DNA of 64,000 nt from JANMES01 sp038229715. GTDB lineage: Bacteria > Planctomycetota > Phycisphaerae > Tepidisphaerales > Tepidisphaeraceae. Shown piece after piece: positions 49,640 through 58,422 of the stretch. The stretch covers positions 1 to 64,000 of the forward strand of contig JBBROD010000014.1 in the NCBI GenBank assembly GCA_038229715.1. Reading direction: 5' to 3'. How positions within the stretch are numbered: the first letter of the stretch is position 1; each line of letters begins with the position of its first letter. The notes beneath the pieces are model-generated. The model saw nothing but the letters and a program-made list of their open reading frames with translations, made no database searches and was not told the DNA's origin. Position numbers and translations under genes: made by a program.

Positions 49640-50308
49640 CTATCGCGCCCGGCGACGACGACCCAGCAGCAGCGTGGCCGAGAGGGCCAAGAAGCTGAGC
49701 GTGGTCGGCTCGGGGACGGCGTTGACAGCGGTGAGAGAGCTGACGATGTTGGAAGGGCGGTTGTTCGATCCGCCGCCGGACCCACCGCCACCACCACCGC
49801 CGTATTGGGGTTGGGAACCGGGGCCGGCTCCGCCGAGGGCGAACAGGTCGATCAGACCGACTCCGCCGCCGGCGCTGTTGGAGGAGAAGTACGACATCGG
49901 GCCGGTCGTAGCGCTGGTGACCATTGAAGCGCCGAGCGTGGGGTCCCAAGTGCCGGTGGTGTCGGCCATCGCGAAGGCGGTCGCGCCGCCGACGTGACCG
50001 TCAGCGCCTTTGAAGAATTCCTCGCCCCACGAGGAATCGTGTGGCTTGGCGATCAGCGCCAGCTGGCGAATGCTCGCCAGTTCGTCGGCGTCCAGGCCGT
50101 CGTGATTCGATCGCGCAAACAGCTCATCGAGCGAGGCGGCCGTCTCGTCTTCTTTGTCCGTAAGTTGGGTGATATCGCCAACGCCGCCTTTGAGCGCAAG
50201 AACATCGGGATAAGTGCGGCCCGGGCGCGGCGCGATTCGGTAAACCGTATCGCCCACTGCCAGTGCGGCCAGCAAGCAACCTGCGGTGATGGCAAGCGTT
50301 GATTTCAC
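49640..50308 (-). CDS. PEP-CTERM sorting-domain protein with Gly-rich linker
   Basis: A 222-residue exported protein. The N-terminal signal peptide is MKSTLAITAGCLLAALAVGD. The C-terminal tripartite sorting signal reads VPEPTTLSFLALSATLLLGR followed by RRRAR: a PEP motif, one helix, then an Arg cluster. Just before it is a Gly/Ser-rich linker (QYGGGGGGGSGGGSNN). PEP-CTERM proteins are processed by exosortase and are associated with exopolysaccharide/biofilm production (family knowledge). This fits the polysaccharide genes downstream. The middle part has no recognised domain. It is divergent from the SDR epimerase gene. Confidence 0.85.
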   Translation of the reverse strand: MKSTLAITAGCLLAALAVGDTVYRIAPRPGRTYPDVLALKGGVGDITQLTDKEDETAASLDELFARSNHDGLDADELASIRQLALIAKPHDSSWGEEFFKGADGHVGGATAFAMADTTGTWDPTLGASMVTSATTGPMSYFSSNSAGGGVGLIDLFALGGAGPGSQPQYGGGGGGGSGGGSNNRPSNIVSSLTAVNAVPEPTTLSFLALSATLLLGRRRRAR

Positions 50309-50592
50309 AAACCCTCAAGTCTTTGCAGATTTCCAATTGAAGAGGGTGCGAATTGCATACCTCTCCCATCCGTAATCAATCTACCCCGTCTAGCACGGGC
50401 GCGTCAACAGAAACTATTTAAAAGCGGAGCGCTTTAGTTCGCCCGATAACAAGATGGGTAAACTGTGTCGAACTCTTGCCTCATTTATCCCGCCGAATGA
50501 GCATAAGTCCCTGATTTCCAAATGTTTCGAGCTTCGTCCCAACTTCGGGATTTATTTTGAAATCCCACATTCCTCGATATGATGGCCGGCCC

Positions 50593-51576
50593 ATGGCTGA
50601 TTCCATTCGCGGGCAACGCATTCTCATCACCGGCGGGGCGGGCTTCATAGGCTCGCACCTGGCGGCTCAACTGGTCGCCGGCGGGGCGCTGGTGACCGTT
50701 TTAGACGACCTTTCCACCGGCAGAGAGAGCAACCTGGCGGCCCTGCGGGGCCAATCCGGGTTTCACCTCGTTCGCGATTCGGTCGAAAACCAAGCCACCG
50801 TCGGCACGCTGATGAGCCAGTGCGACGTGGTCTATCACCTCGCCAGCGCCGTAGGCGTGCAGTTGATTCTGGACGAGCCGGTCCGCACGATTCGCACCAC
50901 CATCCACGGCACGGAAGTGGTTCTGGAAGCCGCGTTTAAGTTCAATCGGCCGGTGCTGATCACCAGCAGTTCTGAGGTCTACGGCAAAGGCGCCCGTGTC
51001 CCTTTTAATGAAGACGACGACGTGGTGATGGGCGCTACCCGTTTCAGCCGGTGGAGCTATGCGTACAGCAAGGGAATCGACGAGTTTTTAGGGCTCGCCT
51101 ACCACAAGCAATCCGGCCTGCCGGTCACGATCGTGCGACTCTTCAACACCGTCGGCCCACGACAGGTGGGGATGTACGGCATGGTCCTGCCGCGGTTCGT
51201 GACGGCTGCGCTCGCCGACAAGCCGCTGCAAATCTACGGCGACGGCAAGCAAACCCGCTGCTTCTGCCATGTCGCCGATGTCACCGACGCCATGCGCAAG
51301 CTGATGGACACGCCCAAAAGCGTCGGCCAGGTCTTCAACCTCGGCAGCGACGAGGAAATCTCGATCGTCGACCTCGCCAAGCGCGTGATCGAACTAGCCG
51401 GGTCCAAGAGCGGCGTCGAGTACCTCTCCTACGAAAAAGCCTACGGCCAAGTCTTCGACGACCTGCCCCGACGCGTGCCGAAGCTCGACCGAATCCGCTC
51501 GGTGATTCCGTTCGAGCGGAAGTACAATCTCGAACAGATTATCCAGTCCGTAATCGCGGAGCAGCGGGCCACATAG
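50593..51576 (+). CDS. NAD-dependent epimerase/dehydratase (extended SDR, nucleotide-sugar type)
   Basis: A 327-residue extended SDR. NAD-binding ILITGGAGFIGSHLAAQLVA lies near the N-terminus, followed by the acidic VTVLDDLSTGRESN. The active-site region has ITSSSEVYGKG and WSYAYSKGIDEFLG (YxxxK with Tyr in YAYSK). RLFNTVGPRQVGMYGMVLPR follows, as in UDP-glucose 4-epimerase and UDP-glucuronate decarboxylase. The exact sugar cannot be read from sequence. ATG 50593 is chosen because the family N-terminus begins there. It is likely part of an envelope or exopolysaccharide set with the WecA-type gene 138 bp downstream. Confidence 0.88.
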   Translation: MADSIRGQRILITGGAGFIGSHLAAQLVAGGALVTVLDDLSTGRESNLAALRGQSGFHLVRDSVENQATVGTLMSQCDVVYHLASAVGVQLILDEPVRTIRTTIHGTEVVLEAAFKFNRPVLITSSSEVYGKGARVPFNEDDDVVMGATRFSRWSYAYSKGIDEFLGLAYHKQSGLPVTIVRLFNTVGPRQVGMYGMVLPRFVTAALADKPLQIYGDGKQTRCFCHVADVTDAMRKLMDTPKSVGQVFNLGSDEEISIVDLAKRVIELAGSKSGVEYLSYEKAYGQVFDDLPRRVPKLDRIRSVIPFERKYNLEQIIQSVIAEQRAT

Positions 51577-51713
51577 ATCGGTTAAGCCTTCCCTCCGCTC
51601 GGCCGAAGAATAGTCAGCAGGCTGTACAGGCACGTAAACCCGGCTGAACAATAAGCTATCGGACGTCGTACTAAACAACTCAGTGGATCCGGGGGCGAAC
51701 GGACGACATCGGC

Positions 51714-52973
51714 ATGTTGGCACAGATCGTTTCTCCAACCTTCAGCGTCGATCAGGTGCTCTCGCCGTACGTCTACGTTTTTTATGCTGCGTTCATCATT
51801 TCGTTCATCTTCACGCCATTGATGCGGCAGGTCGCGCTGTATTTCGGCGTGATCGATCAGCCGGATAAGAAACGCAAATTGCACAAAACGCCGATCGCCT
51901 ATCTCGGCGGGGTGGCGGTGTTCCTTGGGTGGCTGGCGGGGATGGCGATCAGCCAGCAGTTGCAACTGCACCGGATCGAACCGGGCTGGCCGACGGATTA
52001 CCTCGTCGTCAAGTTCAGCATCGTTCTGGGAGCGGGCGTGATCGTGATCCTCGGTTTGTGGGACGACATTTACGGCATCTCGCCGGGGCTCAAAATCGCG
52101 GGACAGATTCTGGCCACCGCGCTGCTCCTGTACGACAACGTCGGCACGACGTGTCTGGCGCCGATCATTCAGCCGATCAGCGAAAAGCTGTCGTTCTACT
52201 TCGGGTTGCCGCTGGTCTCACTCTCGGTCATTCAGTTCCTCAGCAGCATGCTCGTCGTCGGCGTGGTCGTTGGGTGTTGTAACGCTTCGAACCTGATGGA
52301 CGGCATGGACGGCCTGTGCGGCGGGGTGACGGGCATCATCGCCGCCGGCTTTTTGTTCATCGCCGTCAATCTCGCGATGGTCGGCGGCGGGTTGCACACC
52401 AACGCTGACGCGCTCCGCATCGTGATCGCGCTGGCGCTGCTCGGCGCGGTGCTGGGGTTCGTCCCGTACAACTTCAACCCCGCCAGCATCTTCATGGGCG
52501 ACACCGGCAGTATGTTCCTGGGCTACTGCTGCGGCACGATGATCATCCAGATGGCCGAGGAGCGCCCCAAGTGGTTCCTTGCTGCCATGGTGATGTTCGC
52601 GCTGCCGGTGCTGGATACGAGCCTTGCTTTCGCCCGCCGATGGGTCGGCAAACGGCCGTTATTTAGCGCCGACAGCCAGCACTTCCATCACCAGTTGCAG
52701 CAGCGCGGTTTCAGCGTGAAACAGACGGTGCTCATCGAGTACGGGCTGGCGTTTTTGTTCGCGCTGCTCGGTTCGAGCATGGTCTTCCTCCGAACCCGCT
52801 ACGCCGGCGCGGTGTACATGGTGGTGTTCGGGTCGATCATCGTGGCGGCGTACAAGATGGGAATGGTCCACGAGCGGAAGCTGGCCCACGAACCCAAACG
52901 GCGCAAGAACGACGCGAGCGCATCGGCTACGTCTGGCTTGCCGTCGACGCCTCCCCATAATCTCGCCGAATAG
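51714..52973 (+). CDS. Polyprenyl-phosphate N-acetylhexosamine-1-phosphate transferase (WecA/TagO/MraY family)
   Basis: A 419-residue polytopic membrane enzyme with about 11 helices. Family motifs: DQPDKKRKLHKTPIAYLGGV (start of cytoplasmic loop 1), NLMDGMDGLCGGVTGI (Asp-rich catalytic), NPASIFMGDTGSMFLGYCCG, and SQHFHHQLQQRGFS (HxHH-type loop). It transfers GlcNAc-1-P or a related sugar-phosphate from a UDP-sugar to undecaprenyl phosphate, starting O-antigen, teichoic acid or exopolysaccharide repeat units. The C-terminal tail is soluble and basic (HERKLAHEPKRRKNDASA). It follows the SDR epimerase and fits an EPS cluster. Confidence 0.88.
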   Translation: MLAQIVSPTFSVDQVLSPYVYVFYAAFIISFIFTPLMRQVALYFGVIDQPDKKRKLHKTPIAYLGGVAVFLGWLAGMAISQQLQLHRIEPGWPTDYLVVKFSIVLGAGVIVILGLWDDIYGISPGLKIAGQILATALLLYDNVGTTCLAPIIQPISEKLSFYFGLPLVSLSVIQFLSSMLVVGVVVGCCNASNLMDGMDGLCGGVTGIIAAGFLFIAVNLAMVGGGLHTNADALRIVIALALLGAVLGFVPYNFNPASIFMGDTGSMFLGYCCGTMIIQMAEERPKWFLAAMVMFALPVLDTSLAFARRWVGKRPLFSADSQHFHHQLQQRGFSVKQTVLIEYGLAFLFALLGSSMVFLRTRYAGAVYMVVFGSIIVAAYKMGMVHERKLAHEPKRRKNDASASATSGLPSTPPHNLAE

Positions 52974-53109
52974 TCATCGCGATTTCGGTTCCCAATCAGA
53001 ATCGGCACGGCCCAACGGCGCGGGGATTGCGCAGGCTGCTTTGTGGTCGCTCCGGCGGCGGAGTATAGTGTTGCTCCTACCCGCAAATTGCAGTGACCAA
53101 GGAGCCAAC

Positions 53110-54036
53110 ATGTCAGATCGAACTCACAATCTCACCCGGCGTACTTTTGTAAAATGCCTCGCGGCGGGCGTGGCGGCGGCAACCGTGGGGCGCGGCGTGC
53201 CGCTGCTGGCTGCAGAGGCGGTCAAGTTTCGCCAGGTGTTGGTCCTGTCTGACATCCACATCGGATACCAAGCCGACGGAGTCGACGGCGCTGAGTGGTT
53301 CGATCGTGCTCTGAAAGAACTTAAAACCAACCAAGTGCCGATCGACTACGCAATGGCGCTAGGCGATCTCGCCCATACCGCCACCGAGGCGGCGTATAAA
53401 ACGTACCTCGATATACGCAACAAGAGCCAGATCGCTAAATGGTTCGAAATCGCCGGCAACCACGAGTGGCACGGCAACGAAGTGAAGAACTACGAGGCGC
53501 TGGTGCGAAGCATCAAGCCGCACTCGTACTTGGACGGCAATATCGCGTGGTTTTTCGTCTCCGACGAAGATGCCGGCACGCCGGGCTTGATGAGTCAGGA
53601 AACCATCGACTGGCTCAGAAGCGGTCTGGAAAAACACAAGGACGACGTCAAGATCGTCTGCACGCACCAGCTCGTTCACGATACGGTGCGCGCGTCCACC
53701 AATAAAGAGCGCTGCATCCACCCCAAGGAAAAGATCGCAAAAATCCTGGCCGACTTCCCCGTCGATCTCTGGATGTGCGGCCACGAGCACCATCGCCCTT
53801 ACTCGAAAGAAGAGATTCTCCGCAAAGCCGGCACGACGTTCCTGAATGTCGCTTCCATGAGCCATGCGTACAACACAAAGGAAAGCCAGTCGTATGTGCT
53901 TCGGTTTGAAGAGGGGGCCAAGCAGATCACCGCCCGCCGACGCGTACACGACGTGCAGGATTTTGCAAAAGAGTACGACCTGGTGATCCCGCTGAATCGC
54001 GAATTACGCCTGGGTGCCGTCGATGCAACGCGCTAA
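53110..54036 (+). CDS. Tat-exported metallophosphoesterase
   Basis: A 308-residue calcineurin-like phosphoesterase. The N-terminus TRRTFVKCLAAGVAAATVGR is a twin-arginine signal. The metal motifs follow in order: SDIHIG, ALGDLAHT, AGNHEWHGNE and CGHEHHRPY, which together give the usual binuclear centre. Such enzymes cleave phosphomono- or diesters. Export by Tat means it folds with metal in the cytoplasm. ATG 53110 follows AAGGAG; an earlier in-frame ATG is disfavoured. It lies after the WecA-type gene on the same strand (136 bp). Confidence 0.88.
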   Translation: MSDRTHNLTRRTFVKCLAAGVAAATVGRGVPLLAAEAVKFRQVLVLSDIHIGYQADGVDGAEWFDRALKELKTNQVPIDYAMALGDLAHTATEAAYKTYLDIRNKSQIAKWFEIAGNHEWHGNEVKNYEALVRSIKPHSYLDGNIAWFFVSDEDAGTPGLMSQETIDWLRSGLEKHKDDVKIVCTHQLVHDTVRASTNKERCIHPKEKIAKILADFPVDLWMCGHEHHRPYSKEEILRKAGTTFLNVASMSHAYNTKESQSYVLRFEEGAKQITARRRVHDVQDFAKEYDLVIPLNRELRLGAVDATR

Positions 54037-54186
54037 CGGCCCGATCGGACTTTATCTCTTATAGAATCGCCTCCGGTTGCCGGCGAGGAAAAGGGGGGCG
54101 ATAAAGGGGACGCGGTTCTATCATGGGCAACCGAAAAAGAATCACTTCCCCTTTATATTCCCGTATATTTCTCTCTCGAGGCAATT

Positions 54187-55098
54187 ATGACGATCAAAAT
54201 TTCATGCAGTTCCTTCCTGATTGTTTGCGGAACGTTCACTCTTTGGTTCAATGTGTTGTATGCAAACGCCGCCGCGCCGACGACTCAGCCGACGCGAAAC
54301 CTATTCGGCGCGTTCAACTTGAACATGACCGAGCGCCCGCCCGCTAAGCAGGTGAATCTCCTGCACAAGAACGGCTACGAAGGCTTGATGTTCTGGTGGA
54401 ACCCCGGCGCGGGCCTGAAGCAGATCGAGCAGTTTCAGGCCGCGGGGCCGGTGCAGGACGGGTCGGTCAAACTGCTGGCGGTTTTATCGCTGCACAACTT
54501 CACCAAGGCGATGGACCCTAACCTTCTCGACAGTTTGTTCGAGAAGATGGCCATCACACATACCTACTACTGGTTGATGTTGGACGGCCCGCGGAATCAG
54601 GACGAGCAGTTCGTCGCCGCGCTGCAGAAAATTTGCGAACAAGCCAAGGCCCGCGGGGTTGAGGTCGTGTTCTATCCGCACTTCGGTCAGTATTGCGATA
54701 CCGTCGAAGAGTCGCTGCGGCTGATCAAACTGGCAGACCGCACCAATCTGTTTACGTCAGTGCACCTTTGCCACGAGTTGAAGAAGCAGAATCAGAACCG
54801 CCTTGGCGAGATAATTCAGCGTGCGGCCTCGATGTTAAAACTCGCTTCGGTAAATGGGGCGTTCAATGACGGCATAGGCAATAAGATCCCCGGCTGGTCG
54901 CGCGTGATCTGTCCGTTGGACGAGGGTGACTTCGACGCGAAGCTCTTCCTGCGACCACTCCGTAAGTACGGCTACACTGGACCGATCCTCCTGCATACCT
55001 TCGGCCTGGCCGCGAAACCAGAAGACCATTACCCGCGATCGATGGCGGCATGGAAATCATTGAACGAGACATTGGATATGGAAGATCCGAAAAAATAA
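54187..55098 (+). CDS. Exported TIM-barrel protein (sugar isomerase/epimerase-like)
   Basis: A 303-residue protein with a signal peptide (SFLIVCGTFTLWFNVLYANA) followed by APTTQPTRN. The rest reads as alternating beta/alpha elements typical of AP-endonuclease-2/xylose-isomerase-like barrels: NLLHKNGYEGLMFWWNPG, DGSVKLLAVLSLHNF, RGVEVVFYPHFGQYCDTVEE, RTNLFTSVHLCHELKKQN, SRVICPLDEGDFDAKLFLRP and GYTGPILLHTFGLAAKPEDH. The acidic and His metal ligands of such enzymes are plausible at E668/H-type positions but not proven here. ATG 54187 follows CGAGG. It lies near the esterase cassette, so a role in polysaccharide breakdown is possible. Confidence 0.72.
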   Translation: MTIKISCSSFLIVCGTFTLWFNVLYANAAAPTTQPTRNLFGAFNLNMTERPPAKQVNLLHKNGYEGLMFWWNPGAGLKQIEQFQAAGPVQDGSVKLLAVLSLHNFTKAMDPNLLDSLFEKMAITHTYYWLMLDGPRNQDEQFVAALQKICEQAKARGVEVVFYPHFGQYCDTVEESLRLIKLADRTNLFTSVHLCHELKKQNQNRLGEIIQRAASMLKLASVNGAFNDGIGNKIPGWSRVICPLDEGDFDAKLFLRPLRKYGYTGPILLHTFGLAAKPEDHYPRSMAAWKSLNETLDMEDPKK

Positions 55099-55106
55099 CC
55101 GGGTCA

Positions 55107-55150
55107 GAAAAATAACCGGGACGGGTCCAACTAATTAATTGGGACCTGAC
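55107..55150. repeat. GGGTC/AATTAATT inverted repeat, left copy
   Basis: It contains AATAACCGGGACGGGTCCAA followed by CTAATTAATTGGGACCTGAC. Its reverse complement nearly matches 58379-58422 on the far side of the two esterase genes. The neighbouring sequence up to 55190 repeats AACCGGGTC/GACCCGGTT words and forms a larger palindrome. Confidence 0.8.
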
Positions 55151-55269
55151 ACGGTTAATTTCCCGACCCGGTTATTTTTCCTTAGTAACTGAATTCTAAA
55201 GCAGGCAATGGCTGTATGAGTAGGAAATTTGATTCCGTGGGCAATGCGACGGATATGAAATCTCCTCAA

Positions 55270-56406
55270 TTATTGGCGTTGAATCTCCCTTGTTTTAAGC
55301 AACTCCACCATCGCTTGCCCCATCTCTTCACCCATTAACCAATACGACTCTCCGTTGTTGTTCCAGTGAATCCCCTGCTTGCTCCCACCGAACTCCTCGC
55401 GTGGCCGCCAGAAGTCCCGGGTTTCAGCGGTGGCCACGTTGCCTTTGAACTCCGGTCGCTGGGAAATCCCTACCTGTGCATCCCGGACCATGCGCCACCA
55501 CTTCGTGGCCTTGTCCTTCTGTTCCTGCGTTGCGTTCCCCTGCACCAAGTCCGCGAAGTCCCGGCCGTAGCAGCCGGTAATAGCCACCACTGCCTGCATG
55601 TCGGGCGCTTCGAATTCTTTCCGCAAATCTTTGATGAGGTTCGTCAGATTCCTCCCGTATTCGGGAGCCAGCTTTTCGTTCGCATCGTGCTCGCCCTGAT
55701 TCCAGAAGAAGCCTGCAATCTTGTATCCCTGCGCCTTATCGTATCCCGGGACGATCTCCGGCAGGCGGGCGACGGCATTGCGCAACGCTTCCACCACCAG
55801 CGGATACTTGTCGCCTAGTTGACCGCCCGAACTCGGAGGACGGAAATTAACGCCCAAACTATTAGCGCCAAAAGCCACCTTCACCAGCAGAACGGTTTCG
55901 TCATACTTGTCGCCCAAGACATAGCCGATGCCCAGTTCAGGACCAAATCCCTTGTTGCGAAAGCCGCCATAGCCTGGTTTGAGTCCGCTATGAACCGCAT
56001 CCGTCCCGGTCCCCATGGTGATGAACACGTCCTCGCGGATTGTCCAACCGGACGGGGTCTTGTTCGGCCCACTATAAAGACTCTTGTACTTCTCCACATT
56101 TTCCGGGGCCTTGATAAACCGGACCAATGTTGCGTTCTGCGGTGCCGCCGGCTTGTTCACGTCGCCCAACTCGCCACGCCCACTCATGTTGGACTGACCG
56201 GAGAGCAGAAAGATCAGCACCGGCTTCTTGCCAGCAGGGCCTTTTTCGGCGGCTCGCAGATCGGACGGAAACACCAAAAGAGCAGCAATGAGCCCCAGAC
56301 AAGGCAAAACCCGATGTAAAGCAGTCGTCAAAGCCAAGAATGGCCATCCTTTTGCGAAACATCTTTGTTGGCGCATTGGGTTTGTTTTGGTGAATTTGAT
56401 CGTCAT
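55270..56406 (-). CDS. Exported sialate O-acetylesterase-like (SASA domain) protein
   Basis: A 378-residue SGNH-type carbohydrate esterase. It has a long N-terminal signal region ending LIAALLVFPSDLRAAEKGPA, then FLLSGQSNMSGRGELGD (GQSNM, block I nucleophile Ser), GYVLGDKYDETVLLVKVAFG, AGFFWNQGEHDANEKLAPEY, and the C-terminal Asp/His pair area near QGIHWNNNGESY. Family enzymes deacetylate O-acetylated sialic acids or related sugars. ATG 56406 follows AAGGA; a TTG at 56433 would overlap the upstream gene. The upstream gene ends 24 bp away on the same strand, so they form an operon. Confidence 0.85.
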   Translation of the reverse strand: MTIKFTKTNPMRQQRCFAKGWPFLALTTALHRVLPCLGLIAALLVFPSDLRAAEKGPAGKKPVLIFLLSGQSNMSGRGELGDVNKPAAPQNATLVRFIKAPENVEKYKSLYSGPNKTPSGWTIREDVFITMGTGTDAVHSGLKPGYGGFRNKGFGPELGIGYVLGDKYDETVLLVKVAFGANSLGVNFRPPSSGGQLGDKYPLVVEALRNAVARLPEIVPGYDKAQGYKIAGFFWNQGEHDANEKLAPEYGRNLTNLIKDLRKEFEAPDMQAVVAITGCYGRDFADLVQGNATQEQKDKATKWWRMVRDAQVGISQRPEFKGNVATAETRDFWRPREEFGGSKQGIHWNNNGESYWLMGEEMGQAMVELLKTREIQRQ

Positions 56407-56429
56407 CAATTTCCTTATTCGATAGCTTA

Positions 56430-58310
56430 TCAATTCGTCCCCAACGCCTGTATACGTCCCTGGATTTCAACCGCCTGTTTTGCCTCTTCTATTCTCCTGC
56501 GATCACAGCGCTCCGCGGCGTCCTTACCCATCGCCTTCATATGCGCACCGTCCAAGGCCTCCACCACCGGGTCTTTCGTCTCTGGCCAATCCCATTGATC
56601 GGTGCGGAAGCCCTGGAGCGGTAGCCACGGCTTGCCATTCACCTTGAGATTGCCCATTGGGCTGCGTGCCCAGGCGTAGCGCACGGCGACCGGGGCCTTG
56701 ACCAGGGGACTCCACACGTGAATTTTCGTACCATCGTGACTCTTGCCGGCGATGTCCCAGATTCCGGAATCTTGCTTGTGCTGGAACGCAGCGTGGGCCA
56801 TATAGAACTTACCGTCTTCGCCAGCAATGGAAAACCCCTCTGGAATGGTGGACAGGTCATCCGGTAAGACGGGCTTGTCGAAGGTAAGCATCATGACATC
56901 GCCTCTCGGTTCCGCCGAAACCAGCGATGCCGCATCCCAGCCCACTCGCATTCCGTACACTTTGCTGAGCGCCCATCGCGCCGCGCGGAGTCCATGCATC
57001 TGCTTCTTCAGTGGGTGCAGCCCCGGAATTTGCTGGTCATAACCTGAAATGAAGCACGTATGTTCGGGCTCCTTCACGTCGGCCAGCCCAAGCCGCTGCG
57101 CTTCGCGGATATAGGATGCGGCGTCGCGGTCCCAATTCTCAAAATTTTCGGGCGTCTGGGAAATTCCCCCGGCACAAAACTCGATGACGCCCACCGGCAG
57201 ATTCGCGTCCCCGAAGTCTTCACGCCAACCTTCGACCATAAGTTTCATGAGGACCCGATAGCGCTTGGGCCGGCTGCTGGTCCCCATGGCGTTATTAAAA
57301 CCTTGGTGAAAAATCACCCCCTTGATGTTGAGCCCTTTGAAGACACCAAACATGCCGTTGTAGCAAGCGGCCGCATCGTTGGGGCTGCGTCCGGGCACGT
57401 CCCAGGACCGCACGTCGTTGCGTGTGGGCTTGGGCGGAAGCTTGGCCTCGACCACGCCCTTGCCGCGCTGCGCTGCGACGGTCTTCTCCCATTTCTCGAC
57501 GAGGGACTTCATCGTCGCATCCCAATCAAACTCGGCCCGGCGCTTGTCTACCGACTCAAGGTATGTGGCGGCCAACGGGTCATCTTTGAACTTGTGACGG
57601 GGTACCAGGCTCTCGATGCTTGCCCCGCCGCGCGCGTTATCGATGATGCCGATGGGAATCTGCAATGCCTGCTGTAGTCGGGAGGCAAAGGTGTAACCAA
57701 TGGCGGAAAATCCGCCTGCGGTTTTCGGCGTGGCGACGGTCCAGACCTCGACATTGCCGGCCGGAATATCCGTTTCTACATTCTCGGATTCACTAGGCGC
57801 GATGCCAACCCGGCGCAGCAGGGGAAGGTTCGCGGTGGCCATTTCCATGTCGGCTTCCAGAACCTTGCTCAATTGGAGTGCCATGTTGCTCTGGCCGTTC
57901 ATCACCCAGACGTCGCCGATGAGAATGTTGTCCAGCTCGCGCTTGTCGTCGCCACACACGACGGTCAACTTTTGCCCGACGGAGTTCGCCGGTTGAGCGG
58001 GGAACGTCGCCTCCCACCGGCCATTCTCACCAGTGGCCGCCGCTGCGGCGTTCGCCGCGCCAAACTGGACGGAAACTTTGCGGCCGGGTTCAGCCCAGCC
58101 CCAAACTATGATCGGCTTGTCACGCTGGAGGACCATGTTAGATCCGAAGATGTTGTGGACGCGCAGGGACGTGCTTTCGGCAGACCACGCGCTCGCCGGC
58201 ATCGTCACTAATAACAACGCCAACGCGGTCGCTGTGATATATAACAAACGGCAACGTTGCTGTTCGTGGCCACATCGCCTGAATGTGGGTTTAGGGAGAT
58301 GTCGGTTCAT
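56430..58310 (-). CDS. Exported sialate O-acetylesterase (SIAE-type)
   Basis: A 626-residue protein, starting at ATG 58310 (MNRHLPKPTF). Signal peptide ALALLLVTMPASAWSA. The N-terminal beta-sandwich LRVHNIFGSNMVLQRDKPII then VWGWAEPG is the typical opening of SIAE-type proteins. The GQSNM block is IGDVWVMNGQSNMALQLSKV; a middle block has GIIDNARGGASIESLVPRHK and GVIFHQGFNNAMGTSSRPKR. The C-terminal beta-domain contains TKIHVWSPLVKAPVAVRYAW. It is first gene of a two-gene operon; the second is the smaller esterase. The two could act on successive O-acetyl groups of a sulfated or acidic polysaccharide (inference). Confidence 0.85.
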   Translation of the reverse strand: MNRHLPKPTFRRCGHEQQRCRLLYITATALALLLVTMPASAWSAESTSLRVHNIFGSNMVLQRDKPIIVWGWAEPGRKVSVQFGAANAAAAATGENGRWEATFPAQPANSVGQKLTVVCGDDKRELDNILIGDVWVMNGQSNMALQLSKVLEADMEMATANLPLLRRVGIAPSESENVETDIPAGNVEVWTVATPKTAGGFSAIGYTFASRLQQALQIPIGIIDNARGGASIESLVPRHKFKDDPLAATYLESVDKRRAEFDWDATMKSLVEKWEKTVAAQRGKGVVEAKLPPKPTRNDVRSWDVPGRSPNDAAACYNGMFGVFKGLNIKGVIFHQGFNNAMGTSSRPKRYRVLMKLMVEGWREDFGDANLPVGVIEFCAGGISQTPENFENWDRDAASYIREAQRLGLADVKEPEHTCFISGYDQQIPGLHPLKKQMHGLRAARWALSKVYGMRVGWDAASLVSAEPRGDVMMLTFDKPVLPDDLSTIPEGFSIAGEDGKFYMAHAAFQHKQDSGIWDIAGKSHDGTKIHVWSPLVKAPVAVRYAWARSPMGNLKVNGKPWLPLQGFRTDQWDWPETKDPVVEALDGAHMKAMGKDAAERCDRRRIEEAKQAVEIQGRIQALGTN

Positions 58311-58330
58311 AATCACTTTTCTTTCTCTGA

Positions 58331-58422
58331 AATAATTAAGCGGGTCAAATAATTAAGCGGGTCAAAATAATTAAGCGGGTCAGGTCCAATTAATTAATTG
58401 GACCCGTCCCGGTTATCTCTTC
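58331..58422. repeat. Tandem AATAATTAAGCGGGTCA units and inverted GGGTC repeat, right copy
   Basis: AATAATTAAGCGGGTCA occurs three times at 17-18-nt spacing (58331-58382). It is followed by GTCAGGTCCAATTAATTAAT then TGGACCCGTCCCGGTTAT, whose reverse complement nearly equals 55107-55150. The two copies bracket the esterase operon in inverted orientation. Confidence 0.8.

Noticed and set aside
58331..58382. Possible CRISPR-like spacing of the AATAATTAAGCGGGTCA units
   Set aside because: Units are contiguous with no unique spacers; no cas genes.
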